DNA of 35,754 bases, taken from the NCBI GenBank assembly GCA_913057725.1, contig CAJXOS010000058.1:1-35754 (forward strand). Reading direction: 5' to 3'. A model generated the notes under the pieces. It ran no database searches. It was not told the DNA's origin and saw nothing but the letters and a program-made list of their open reading frames with translations. The DNA comes from an uncultured Lewinella sp. Lineage in GTDB: Bacteria > Bacteroidota > Bacteroidia > Chitinophagales > Saprospiraceae. The translations under genes and the position numbers were made by a program. Below, in pieces: positions 14,831 through 23,494 of the stretch. Within the stretch, counting starts at the first letter, position 1, and every line of letters starts with the position of its first letter.

Positions 14831-17800
14831 TTAAGCATTGCCTTCATCCAGCATCAGAATACACATACTTTCCAAACCGGATGGATCTCCAAAGTAGCTG
14901 ATATGATCGCATGCACAAACATGCACTTCCGGTGGGAATTGGCGATCAGCCGCCCCTGGAATATCCTTAATACTATCCAGGCTAACCGCAATGTCATTTG
15001 GTGCCTTGAATAACAATAAGTCTAAGGCATCGTAGTGCCCTCTACTCTTAAATCTAGCCATCACCTTCTTCAGGATGGACGCTTGCGGCTCTGAAACAGC
15101 AGCAGGAATCAACTGGGTGTTTCCGGCTATGATCGAGTAAGGAATGCCTGGGTCACTTCCATCATTTAGTTTCTTGAGGAAATCACTGTCAGGATTCATC
15201 TGCTTCAAGGTGTGGAACATAGTGTCCAGGAACTTTCCAACCACCCGGAGCGGGATGATGTAAGGTTGCACAAAGGACGCACCGTTGACTGCATTGGCAA
15301 GCAGCGGAGTAGCCATTTCGTATAAGGAGCCATACGGTGAACCTTGATTAGGAGTACCCAATTGATAAAGGTGACGAACAATCTGATTACCCTCTAATTT
15401 CTCAATAAACCAACGACTTACTAAGCCCCCCATAGAGTGAGCTATGATATCAAAACTCTTGCCATGGCCGGCAGCCAATCCTACAGCCGTAAGGCGGTCT
15501 TTCAAGGACTGAGCGGTTTCTTCAATAGGAGTGTTGAGATTCTCGTAGTCAAAGGTTAGAACCAAATCGTAGTTCTCTTCTAGTGTCTTTCCGCTAGCGT
15601 CCTGAACCAGGCGAATTGATTTAGGCATTTCTGTTGTATCACCGATGATGCCATGGATGTACATGACAATTCGATCGGCACCAGCTACTGCGGTTTTCAC
15701 CTTCTCCGTATCGGTAACGTATTCTACTTTTAATCCGGCTGCCTTCTTTTCGTCTGGCTCGGCTTCTACTAAATTACCAATGGCTAGTTGTGGATGCTGA
15801 TAAACAAATGGCAGGTACTTACCGACGGTCTTTTGGAAGAAAATCTTGATGGAACCACCCAGGCTCCGTGTTCCGCTCGGTGTTGGTGCTGGAAGATCTT
15901 CGATCTGTACGTTACCATCTTCATCCATGATTCCGATAGGGTAGTAGAGACCTGTTTCTGGGTCAAAGGCCACCGGAACGACGAATTCGTCTTTGGTTGG
16001 TTTTTGCTTCAAATTGAGCTTAATCGGACTATCAGCAGTCACTTGATCTCCACCCTCAGTTGCGTAGAATTCAAGGACGTTTACAGGAGGCTTCTGGCTC
16101 AACCCTTCGGCCAGGTCATGGGAGCTCCAACCGGACGGGAAGTCAGGAAGAGGTGCTGTTGCGCTTAGGTTTCTTGCTGATTCGCTCTGTGAGTTCAGAG
16201 TAGCAATGGCACTCATACCTGCAGGCAGTTCAATAGTTACCGCTTGGGCAACTTCTTTGCTTTCCCCGCTTTGCAAGCTTACCTCCTGAGTTGGGCGTAC
16301 GGTCTTAAGCACGACGTCTTCTACTGTCCAATCATGTTGTGGAGGGTAACTAGCCTCATCGCGACCTGCGCGCTTGGTATCCGCCTTCTTCGGATTATCC
16401 ATGATCAAGGAGACTTGATTGAACTTATCCGTAGAAATCTCTTGCGTGCTCACAAATACTTTCATGTATTCCGTGAGCTCATTCACGCCGTGAGCCAGGA
16501 AGGCATCATCAACACTCAATGGAATACACTTAAAGGTTTGTCCACTACTTAAACGGTCAAGCAGGAATACCTCCTCTCCAGGCTCCAGTACTTCTAAAGG
16601 AAGGAACTTGTTCTTGATGCCGTAGTCTGCCAAAAGATTGACAGCACTGAAGTACAGCCTGCGTTGCCCTGTATTTTTGACCTTCATGCGGAATGCCGGT
16701 AATAGCCATTTCTTAGCTCCTTCTTTGCTGCTGTCGTAATCGTAGTTGAAGACGACCTCCTCTCTCCAATCCACTGGGCTTGCTGCACAGTCATCATCTG
16801 CCTCCCATGCTCCTGGCTGATCTACCTGTAGGAGAGTGATTTCGTACTCATCCCGCTTAAGGGTTGTTCTCGGGTTGGCAATGTTGCGCACATGATGCCA
16901 GTGTGCCACACTTTCAATATCTCCAATGAAAATGATGGCGTTGTCCTCTGAATATCCTTGTAGGCGGCGGAATACCGGTCTTTCTTCACCAGGGTAGGTT
17001 AATTGGAGCGTATTGTCGATTGCCTTGATCCAGTAATCTGCATCATTGGCACTATCTGTTAGTTCGTAATACACAGACGGGCGATCTTTGATAGCTGTTT
17101 CAACTAAGGCTAAGCCTGTTGCGTCGCCGTCGCTGTGCAAGTGTACTTTGATTTTCTCACTCGGTAGTTTATCAAGGTAGGCTAGATAAGATTCCGCCTT
17201 ATTCAAGCGATTGTCATCCGCTACTTCTGATTGCATGATATCCACCTTAGTGATCTGCAATGGCACCATTTCACTACCGACCTTGGCTCGGATTCCAATT
17301 TGATCCGCTTTATTGACGGGCCAATTGTGGATAGAACCGGCATCTACCTTCCACTTATTTGCTTTTTTATCAAAGCTGAGTGTGTAGCTGTCAGATCGCT
17401 TGCTAGGGATTTTACCCAGGAAGAAGCGATTCTTGTCTTCTGCCTCCGAGGCATCAATCTGCGGTGTTTGCCGTTCTACGTAGTTACTAACCTTAACTCG
17501 TAGAATATTTATCAGCTGGCTATAGCTGATCTGTCCGTTGTATTGTTCTAGAAGAGCGATTAGGTTGTAAGTAAAAGCTCCTCTCGTTTGGGCACCAATC
17601 TTCAGTTCTTTTGCAGTCTCTGAGGCTCTTGCTGCCGCTAGTTGTACGTGGCGACCGCGAGGAGGAATCAAATCCACTCGGCCGGCGTCCGCTGTGCTAC
17701 GCTGATAGCGGTCTGCACCATGAAAATCTCGCGCTTGTGGAATGTTCTTACTGGTCTCTGCCATGCGAGAGGTTACCCGAACATCTCGCGTATTGGTACC

Positions 17801-18232
17801 CGAGTGACAGCAATCGAATAAGGCCAGGAAGTGTGGATTATGTTGGTGAGTTGCTTCCCAAATAAGGTAGGAAAGTTCTTTGTCCATGAGATCACGGCCG
17901 TTTTCCACACGGCTGTCCCAACAAACGACTGTTTCTAGTTTACCGTCCGGATCGATATGACGAAATTCTTGTGGCGCAATTACTTGCGATCCATGACCAC
18001 TAAAGTAAAACAGGCAGGTGTCATCCGCCTTGGCTTTCTGAAAATGCTGGAAAGCAGCAATGACATTGGCCTTGGTTGCATCCTGGTTAAAAACAGTCTT
18101 AATTTCGATTTCGTCAGCTTCGTAATTGCCTTCGAGATAGGCTACAAGAGATTGGGCATCATTAACGCAGCCATTCAGGCGGTGGTGTGGAATTGGATAA
18201 TCATCAACAGCAACCACTAGTGCGTAGATCAT
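14831..18232 (-). CDS. Metacaspase (peptidase C14)-alpha/beta-hydrolase lipase fusion
   Basis: An 1133-residue protein without a signal peptide. Residues 1 to about 270 are a caspase-like domain: ALVVAVDDYP at the N terminus, LFYFSGHGSQ with catalytic His80, and LALFDCCHSGT with catalytic Cys142. The middle (about 280-850) contains beta-rich segments I cannot assign. The C-terminal part (about 855-1130) is an alpha/beta hydrolase of the PGAP1/lipase kind: MYIHGIIGD (oxyanion loop), IIAHSMGGLVSRWF with nucleophile Ser933, LGTPNQGSPYGS, a probable acid at Asp1080 or Asp1086, and CDHISYF with His1110. Both catalytic centres look intact. One reading is that a peptidase switch controls a lipase, as in abortive-infection or cell-death effectors; another is housekeeping lipid turnover. 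It is monocistronic, between a terminator and the divergent yebC. Confidence 0.88.
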   Translation of the reverse strand: MIYALVVAVDDYPIPHHRLNGCVNDAQSLVAYLEGNYEADEIEIKTVFNQDATKANVIAAFQHFQKAKADDTCLFYFSGHGSQVIAPQEFRHIDPDGKLETVVCWDSRVENGRDLMDKELSYLIWEATHQHNPHFLALFDCCHSGTNTRDVRVTSRMAETSKNIPQARDFHGADRYQRSTADAGRVDLIPPRGRHVQLAAARASETAKELKIGAQTRGAFTYNLIALLEQYNGQISYSQLINILRVKVSNYVERQTPQIDASEAEDKNRFFLGKIPSKRSDSYTLSFDKKANKWKVDAGSIHNWPVNKADQIGIRAKVGSEMVPLQITKVDIMQSEVADDNRLNKAESYLAYLDKLPSEKIKVHLHSDGDATGLALVETAIKDRPSVYYELTDSANDADYWIKAIDNTLQLTYPGEERPVFRRLQGYSEDNAIIFIGDIESVAHWHHVRNIANPRTTLKRDEYEITLLQVDQPGAWEADDDCAASPVDWREEVVFNYDYDSSKEGAKKWLLPAFRMKVKNTGQRRLYFSAVNLLADYGIKNKFLPLEVLEPGEEVFLLDRLSSGQTFKCIPLSVDDAFLAHGVNELTEYMKVFVSTQEISTDKFNQVSLIMDNPKKADTKRAGRDEASYPPQHDWTVEDVVLKTVRPTQEVSLQSGESKEVAQAVTIELPAGMSAIATLNSQSESARNLSATAPLPDFPSGWSSHDLAEGLSQKPPVNVLEFYATEGGDQVTADSPIKLNLKQKPTKDEFVVPVAFDPETGLYYPIGIMDEDGNVQIEDLPAPTPSGTRSLGGSIKIFFQKTVGKYLPFVYQHPQLAIGNLVEAEPDEKKAAGLKVEYVTDTEKVKTAVAGADRIVMYIHGIIGDTTEMPKSIRLVQDASGKTLEENYDLVLTFDYENLNTPIEETAQSLKDRLTAVGLAAGHGKSFDIIAHSMGGLVSRWFIEKLEGNQIVRHLYQLGTPNQGSPYGSLYEMATPLLANAVNGASFVQPYIIPLRVVGKFLDTMFHTLKQMNPDSDFLKKLNDGSDPGIPYSIIAGNTQLIPAAVSEPQASILKKVMARFKSRGHYDALDLLLFKAPNDIAVSLDSIKDIPGAADRQFPPEVHVCACDHISYFGDPSGLESMCILMLDEGNA

Positions 18233-18369
18233 ACGGGTTTAGGTTTTATCTTTAGGTAAAGTGCTAATTGACAAATAGAAAATCGTTCAAAGAGAAGGAA
18301 CGGGAATTATTTGCCCTGTATTCGATGTACTAAAGGTAATAATTCTGTGGGGATTACCACCTCATTTTC

Positions 18370-18377
18370 TATTTTTG
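18370..18377 (+). promoter_or_regulatory. Probable -7 element upstream of yebC
   Basis: TATTTTTG matches the Bacteroidetes TANNTTTG element and sits 22 bases before the yebC ATG. No TTG is found at the expected spacing (GTG at 18347-18349 is the nearest), so the call is weak. Confidence 0.38.
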
Positions 18378-18399
18378 CAGCATTGACTAAAAGTGAACC

Positions 18400-19116
18400 A
18401 TGGGAAGAGCATTTGAATACCGCAAAGCCAGAAAAATGAAGCGCTGGGCCTCTATGGCTAAAGCCTTCACGAAGATCGGAAGAGAGATCGCTATTGCAGT
18501 GAAAGAAGGGGGCGGAGATCCCGACTATAACCCGCGTTTGCGTCTGGCCATACAAAACGCCAAGACGGCTAATATGCCTAAGGCTAATGTTGATTCAGCT
18601 ATCAAGCGAGCATTGTCCAAGGATGCTGCGAACTATGACGAAGTCATTTACGAAGGCTATGGTCCAAAGGGAGTTGCCGTTATGGTAGAAACTGCCACTG
18701 ATAATACCAACCGCACTGTAGCAAGCATGCGTTTGATATTCTCCAAAGGAGGTGGTAACCTAGGGAACTCTGGAGAGGTTGATTACATGTTTACGCGAAA
18801 AGGACAGTTCAAAATCCCTGCGGAAGGACGAGATATTGAAGAGTTAGAACTAGAATTGATTGATCACGGCTTAGAAGAGTTACAGCAAGACGAGGAGGAA
18901 CTAGTATTGACCACCGCTTTTGAAGACTTCGGCACCATGCAGAAGGCTTTGGAAGAAATGGAAATTGAGGTTTCTAATGCGGAACTTGTACGCATTCCAT
19001 CTCACACTAAGAAGCTTGATGATGATGGGGAAGAAGCAATGATCAAGCTGCTTGATAAATTAGAGGAAGACGATGATGTAGTAAACGTCTTTCATAACAT
19101 GGACATGGGCGAATAA
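18400..19116 (+). CDS. yebC: YebC/PmpR (TACO1) family protein
   Basis: A 238-residue cytoplasmic protein beginning MGRAFEYRKARKMKRWASMAKAFTKIGREIAIAVKEGG, a standard YebC N terminus, then NPRLRLAIQNAKTANMPKANVDSAIKRAL and YEGYGPKGVAVMVET. Family members were long called transcription regulators; recent work on YebC/TACO1 links them to translation of polyproline stretches. Length is normal. The stop codon overlaps the galK start by one base (TAATG at 19114-19118), so the two are coupled. The acidic C-terminal part (LEEDDDVVNVFHNMDMGE) is usual for the family. Confidence 0.93.
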   Translation: MGRAFEYRKARKMKRWASMAKAFTKIGREIAIAVKEGGGDPDYNPRLRLAIQNAKTANMPKANVDSAIKRALSKDAANYDEVIYEGYGPKGVAVMVETATDNTNRTVASMRLIFSKGGGNLGNSGEVDYMFTRKGQFKIPAEGRDIEELELELIDHGLEELQQDEEELVLTTAFEDFGTMQKALEEMEIEVSNAELVRIPSHTKKLDDDGEEAMIKLLDKLEEDDDVVNVFHNMDMGE

Positions 19117-20276
19117 TGCACAGTATAGAAAGTGTCAAGCAGCAATTTGTTGCTGCCTTCGGATACGCTCCGGCGCTAGTAATACGCGCACCGGGGCGTA
19201 TCAACATTATTGGAGAACATACCGATTATAACCAGGGACTAGTTTTGCCTGGAGCTATAGACAAAGCCCTGTTCTTTGCTATTGGCCATAATGATGATCA
19301 GGTTCTTCGGTTTCGAGCGTTAGATATTTCCCAAGCACAAGATATTTCGCTTGACCATCTTGTACCCACAAATGAATTATGGTTGGATTACTTGTTGGGT
19401 ATCGCTCAACAGTTCCAGGAGGAGGGCTTCCAACTTCAAGGTCTGGATGTTGCTTTTGGTGGCAATTTGCCCATTGGAGCGGGCGTGAGTTCTTCAGCTG
19501 CATTGGAGTGTGGTATGGCTACGGCCTGGAACCACGTTCTACAAGCAGGTAAATCAAGAACTGAGCTAGCGCAATTGGCACAACGATCGTCTCATACCTT
19601 CGTAGGGATTCCTTGCGGGATAATGGATCAATTTGCCAGCCTGCAAGGAGTGGCGGATCATGCAATTTTAATCGATTGTCGAGATCTTTCCTTTAAGGCT
19701 GTGCCAGTGTCTGTCGAGGGATGCGAGTGGGTTTTACTCAATTCCAAAGTAAGCCATCAATTAGCCGAATCAGCATATATCGATCGCGTCAAGGAGTGTG
19801 CTGAAGCAGTCAAGCTTGTACAGTCACGCTATCCTGAAGTGGAGTCACTCCGGGATGTTACCCCTGGGCAGGTTGAGGAGTTTAAGTCTGAATTTTCAGA
19901 GGTAGTTTATCGCCGCGCTCGTTTTGTAGTAGGTGAGAACTTCCGCACCATGATGATGATCAAAGCACTTGGTGAGGGTAATCCAGAAAAAGTAGGTCAG
20001 CTGCTCAATATGACGCAACTAGGACTAGCACAGGACTATGAAGTGAGCTGTTCGGAAATTGATTTTCTTTTTGCACAGGCCTACCGTCATCCGGGAGTTT
20101 ACGGTTCTCGAATTATGGGCGGTGGTTTTGGTGGCTGTACCTTGAGTTTGGTGCAGAAAGAACAGCGCGATAACTTTGTCAGTACTGCATTAGAAGCCTA
20201 TCACCAAGAGTTTGGAGTTCAAGGTGAAGAGTTAGTAGTAAGCTTAGTTGATGGTGTTTCGATCGTGGCTAGTTAG
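19116..20276 (+). CDS. galK: Galactokinase
   Basis: A 386-residue GHMP-family kinase. All three motifs are present: APGRINIIGEHTDYNQG near residues 25-41 (galactose binding), GGNLPIGAGVSSSAALE (ATP loop, about 115-131), and GSRIMGGGFGGCTLSLV near residue 332 onward. It phosphorylates alpha-D-galactose at O1, the first step of the Leloir pathway. No galT, galE or galactose transporter is nearby, so the pathway must be completed elsewhere. It is coupled to yebC by a one-base overlap, and its stop overlaps the end of the TspO-like gene on the other strand by eight bases. Confidence 0.94.
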   Translation: MHSIESVKQQFVAAFGYAPALVIRAPGRINIIGEHTDYNQGLVLPGAIDKALFFAIGHNDDQVLRFRALDISQAQDISLDHLVPTNELWLDYLLGIAQQFQEEGFQLQGLDVAFGGNLPIGAGVSSSAALECGMATAWNHVLQAGKSRTELAQLAQRSSHTFVGIPCGIMDQFASLQGVADHAILIDCRDLSFKAVPVSVEGCEWVLLNSKVSHQLAESAYIDRVKECAEAVKLVQSRYPEVESLRDVTPGQVEEFKSEFSEVVYRRARFVVGENFRTMMMIKALGEGNPEKVGQLLNMTQLGLAQDYEVSCSEIDFLFAQAYRHPGVYGSRIMGGGFGGCTLSLVQKEQRDNFVSTALEAYHQEFGVQGEELVVSLVDGVSIVAS

Positions 20277-21045
20277 TCCTTCTCTTTCGCAATACGCTTA
20301 TCGCAGCTCCAATCGCTAACACTATCATACCAATGATGGCGGTTTGAGCAATACTTGACTCGTCGTTCAGGGCTTGTCGCTTACTGTAAATGCCAAAGAA
20401 GGCCCAAACCAAGACTGCTACATAAGCAATGTCTCCACGTCGATAAAGTACGATCAGGCCAATAACAGCAGCAATGCTGATCATCACAACCGTCCAGACT
20501 GATTCTGGAATCGATCCACCGCGCCATCCCAGGTCAACAAGGACCGTGGTCACATTAGCAATTGTAGCTACTGTGATCCAGCCTAGATAGACACTGAAGG
20601 GAAGTTTGACTGCCCAGAAATTAGCGGGTGCTGCTTCCGGATCGCCGATGCCTAGTCTTAGGTATATGATAATGAGACTTCCCAGGATCATCAACATGAT
20701 CAATAAGGATAGACCAGGAAGTAGATAGTGCCAGGCAATGATCCAGCTGGCATTGGCCAGGCAGGAGATGAAGAACCAGGGGCCAATGCGATTAATGAAT
20801 GACATATCCAGCCTATGCTTACTCCACCAGTTTCTGATTTGGTAGATTAGGAAGACCAATAGTAAAAGGTAGATAATGCCCCATATGCTAAAAGTAAATC
20901 CTGAAGGCACGAATAGGTTCGGATAGCGATCCGATAATTGACCCGTAGTGTAACCGTTTAACGGTAGAGAATTGGCAAGTGTATTTAGAAGAATTACCAG
21001 GCCAAAGCCTAGTACGTTTAGGATTTGTAGTGTTCTCAATGACAT
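20269..21045 (-). CDS. TspO/MBR-like membrane protein, long form
   Basis: A 258-residue, very hydrophobic protein with about seven or eight predicted membrane helices. NLFVPSGFTFSIWGIIYLLLL (about residues 44-64) matches the TspO/MBR core P-x-x-x-F-x-x-x-W-x-x-L-Y, and NASWIIAWHYLLPGLSLLIML and PFSVYLGWITVATIANVT are further family-like helices. It is longer than the five-helix TspO of about 160 residues, so it belongs to the extended tryptophan-rich sensory family often left uncharacterised. TspO binds porphyrins or cholesterol, but transport is not proven for this type. It follows the DUF819 gene by 42 bases on the same strand, probably in one operon. Confidence 0.8.
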   Translation of the reverse strand: MSLRTLQILNVLGFGLVILLNTLANSLPLNGYTTGQLSDRYPNLFVPSGFTFSIWGIIYLLLLVFLIYQIRNWWSKHRLDMSFINRIGPWFFISCLANASWIIAWHYLLPGLSLLIMLMILGSLIIIYLRLGIGDPEAAPANFWAVKLPFSVYLGWITVATIANVTTVLVDLGWRGGSIPESVWTVVMISIAAVIGLIVLYRRGDIAYVAVLVWAFFGIYSKRQALNDESSIAQTAIIGMIVLAIGAAISVLRKRRTN

Positions 21046-21087
21046 GTAGCGTTGTTTTTCGTAGTCCGATAGTAAGATAAAGAAAAC

Positions 21088-22215
21088 CTATTGCATGAGC
21101 AGCCATCTGGCTAAATAGGCGACCCCAGTGCCTAGGTAATTCCCAACAGCCAAGCCAAGTAACGAAAGTGCAATGCCGGGTGCAAGCAATCGGCGATTAT
21201 GAATGGCAGTGGTAACCTGGGCAATAAACACAGGGCCATACAATGCTGCTGCCGAACTAATAATTACGGTGTCACGGTCCACCTTGAAAAGCCAGGACAA
21301 AATCCAGTGAAGAACAATTGTACAAATCAATGCCACTAAACTAAACGCTAGTAGTGGAAGACCGCCCGCCAGGAGTTTCTGAAAATTAGCCATTAAACCA
21401 AGAGCGACACAGAATATAAGCAGGAAGTACTCTCCTTGCTGGTAAGATCCCGGTAGTTTACTGACCTGAGGAATGAAGGACAGTGCCAAGCTAATCGTGG
21501 TGAGTAGAAGTATGAGGATGGTAGTATTTGACATGTCTCCAGTCAAGAGAATAGTAATTCCAACACTTGCTCCACCTACTAATAGACTTATCAGCGTCGG
21601 TAGAAGCCACCAGCGTGTGGTCTTTTCCTCCTCCATTTTTTCTTCCTGCTCCTCCACTTCTGGTTCGTGCTTAAAGCTCGGAAGGAATAATCCAAGAAAA
21701 CGCTGAATGACTGTCATTAACAGGAGAAGGTAGATTCCACCACCTACAATATCTGCGGCCTGCAAGAGTACCACATAGTCACTAGGTGCATCAACGGCTA
21801 ACCCAATGGCCATTAGGTTTGGGGTGCCACCAGTGTAAAGTCCGGTCAACATTCCTGCCACTTTCCATCCATCAGGTTGTCCGTTTTGGAAAAAATAGGC
21901 TGCGATCCCGGTGCCAATTAACCCTGCCACAGCACATAGGACAAAGGCGATGAGGCCTGGGCCTGCTAACTTCCAGTTTTCTTTAATGTTAGCGCCAAAC
22001 AGAAGCATGGGCAAAGCCAAAATCATACCGGCACCTGCGAGCTGTTCAGCAATGGCTTCATTCACCACCGATGGAAGGAGGTTCCCGATAATTATACCAA
22101 AGGCATAGCATTGGACAACTGCGCTAAAGAATGAGGGTACTAACTTCCGTTTTTCAAGATAGAGTGCCAGAAAGGGGAAGAGAAGACTCAATAGAATAGT
22201 AACCGTAGCCGACAT
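21088..22215 (-). CDS. DUF819 family membrane protein
   Basis: A 375-residue integral membrane protein with roughly ten hydrophobic helices. MLTGLYTGGTPNLMAIGLAV and LLQAADIVGGGIYLLLL near the middle are hallmark segments of DUF819 (YjcL-like) proteins; the glycine/asparagine-rich TGGTPNL resembles a re-entrant transporter loop. A cytoplasmic acidic stretch (EVEEQEEKMEEEK) divides the two halves. The family is thought to transport a solute, but no substrate is known. The start at 22215 lies 36 bases from the divergent GNAT gene. Confidence 0.88.
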   Translation of the reverse strand: MSATVTILLSLLFPFLALYLEKRKLVPSFFSAVVQCYAFGIIIGNLLPSVVNEAIAEQLAGAGMILALPMLLFGANIKENWKLAGPGLIAFVLCAVAGLIGTGIAAYFFQNGQPDGWKVAGMLTGLYTGGTPNLMAIGLAVDAPSDYVVLLQAADIVGGGIYLLLLMTVIQRFLGLFLPSFKHEPEVEEQEEKMEEEKTTRWWLLPTLISLLVGGASVGITILLTGDMSNTTILILLLTTISLALSFIPQVSKLPGSYQQGEYFLLIFCVALGLMANFQKLLAGGLPLLAFSLVALICTIVLHWILSWLFKVDRDTVIISSAAALYGPVFIAQVTTAIHNRRLLAPGIALSLLGLAVGNYLGTGVAYLARWLLMQ

Positions 22216-22251
22216 AATGGTAAATTGGTCCTGCCATCAATGTAAGCAATT

Positions 22252-22767
22252 ATGGATGAATTCCATTTACAGACTAGCCGCATATCTCTAAGACGCTTCG
22301 CGGAAGTGGACGCTGAGGGCTTCTATCAGATGAACGCAGATAAAGAAGTGCTACAGTATACTGGAGATCAACCATTCCTTGATGAGGCGGCAGCCCTGGA
22401 GTTTATACGCAACTATGACCACTATCAACAACATGGCTATGGACGTTGGTCGGTCGTCCTGAAAGAAACGGGACAATTTATCGGTTTTTGCGGCTTAAAA
22501 TACCATGTTGATGGTGCCTACACCGACCTAGGGTTTCGACTGAGTCGAGCATATTGGGGTAGGGGACTGGCTACCGAAGCGGCACGGGCCTGTATCCAGT
22601 ATGCGTTTACTGAACTCAAGCTCCCATTGTTAGTCGGTCGAGTTCAGCAACGCAATCAAGCCTCTGTGCGAGTATTGGAAAAACTCGGAATGAGACGTAT
22701 GAAGTCTTTCGATTTTGAGGGCGTACCTGGATATTGGTACGAACTAGAGAATGAGTTAGCAGATTAA
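22252..22767 (+). CDS. GNAT family N-acetyltransferase (RimJ/RimL type)
   Basis: A 171-residue acetyltransferase with TSRISLRRFAEVDAEGF at the N terminus, GQFIGFCGLKY strand, AYWGRGLATEAARACIQYAF (acetyl-CoA binding, about residues 102-121), and RNQASVRVLEKLGM, the classic RimJ/RimL acetyltransferase_3 ending. These enzymes acetylate protein N termini or small molecules; the substrate is not clear here. It starts close to the divergent DUF819 gene and its stop codon overlaps the stop of the next gene on the opposite strand (TTAA at 22764-22767). Confidence 0.9.
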   Translation: MDEFHLQTSRISLRRFAEVDAEGFYQMNADKEVLQYTGDQPFLDEAAALEFIRNYDHYQQHGYGRWSVVLKETGQFIGFCGLKYHVDGAYTDLGFRLSRAYWGRGLATEAARACIQYAFTELKLPLLVGRVQQRNQASVRVLEKLGMRRMKSFDFEGVPGYWYELENELAD

Positions 22768-23357
22768 CCTTTCTTCCAGAATTGCCATGACTTTTTGTTG
22801 GCCTGACGCTGCTTACGGCGCTGCTCTCTTTCTTGTTGGCGCTTGCGCTTGCGTTTTTGCCGTGGCGATTCGAAAATATCATGTCGCTTGAACGGGATAA
22901 ACCTTACGCTAATGGCGGTTTGGGAGTACATCCGTTTCTCACCACCGGAGAGATTAACTGCAGGTTTGAAGTCGGTACTAATATTGATGTTCTTGAAGTT
23001 GATCTCTGCTCCTGCGATTAAGCTAATGCCAGCTGGAGCTTTATAGTCAGCTGCACGATCAGGATCGTCTTCTAGCCAACCAGCGTGGAAACCTCCGCCA
23101 GCATATAAGTTGATGCGGCGAGTGATAAGTGGAAAATGCTGCTCACCAAGAACGGTAACCATGCCTTCCTCTCGCTCTAGACTAGTTTGGATGATGGTTT
23201 CTAAAGTGAAGTTTTCATCAAGTGGTGGAACTCTAAGTTTAGCGGTAATGCCTAAGTCTGTTCCCAGTCGCACACCTGCGGCTAAGTCATAGGATTGAGC
23301 TACTGTAGAGGTTTGGAAAATGGCAAAAAGTAGAAAGGGAAGCAAGTATTTGTTCAT
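22764..23357 (-). CDS. Secreted beta-rich protein with basic C-terminal tail
   Basis: I start at the ATG ending at 23357 (197 residues), giving the signal peptide MNKYLLPFLLFAIFQTSTVAQS; an ATG at 23375 would add six residues. The mature part has alternating strands (LAAGVRLGTDLGITAKLRV, INLYAGGGFHAGW, ISLIAGAEINF) like a small outer-membrane barrel. The last 35 residues are extremely basic and glutamine-rich (RQKRKRKRQQEREQRRKQRQ, then ANKKSWQFWKKG), unusual for a barrel end and possibly facing the periplasm. The family is not recognised. The stop overlaps that of the convergent GNAT gene. Confidence 0.72.
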   Translation of the reverse strand: MNKYLLPFLLFAIFQTSTVAQSYDLAAGVRLGTDLGITAKLRVPPLDENFTLETIIQTSLEREEGMVTVLGEQHFPLITRRINLYAGGGFHAGWLEDDPDRAADYKAPAGISLIAGAEINFKNINISTDFKPAVNLSGGEKRMYSQTAISVRFIPFKRHDIFESPRQKRKRKRQQEREQRRKQRQANKKSWQFWKKG

Positions 23358-23424
23358 CTGGAGATAGTTGGACATGCCGCAAAAACGAGTGCTTGAGCGC
23401 AGGTATTGTCCAAGCCCAAATAAA

Positions 23425-23459
23425 AAGTAGCGATACAGGTTAATCCCATATCGCTACTT
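23425..23459 (-). terminator. Hairpin terminator of the gene at 23495-25033
   Basis: AAGTAGCGATA at 23425-23435 and its exact complement at 23449-23459 form an 11-bp stem with a 13-base loop. Read on the minus strand the stem ends in a run of five T, about 35 bases after the stop of the OmpA-fusion gene. Confidence 0.7.
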
Positions 23460-23494
23460 AAGGTGCTTAGAAAGCAAGTTCAATTGATGTGAAG

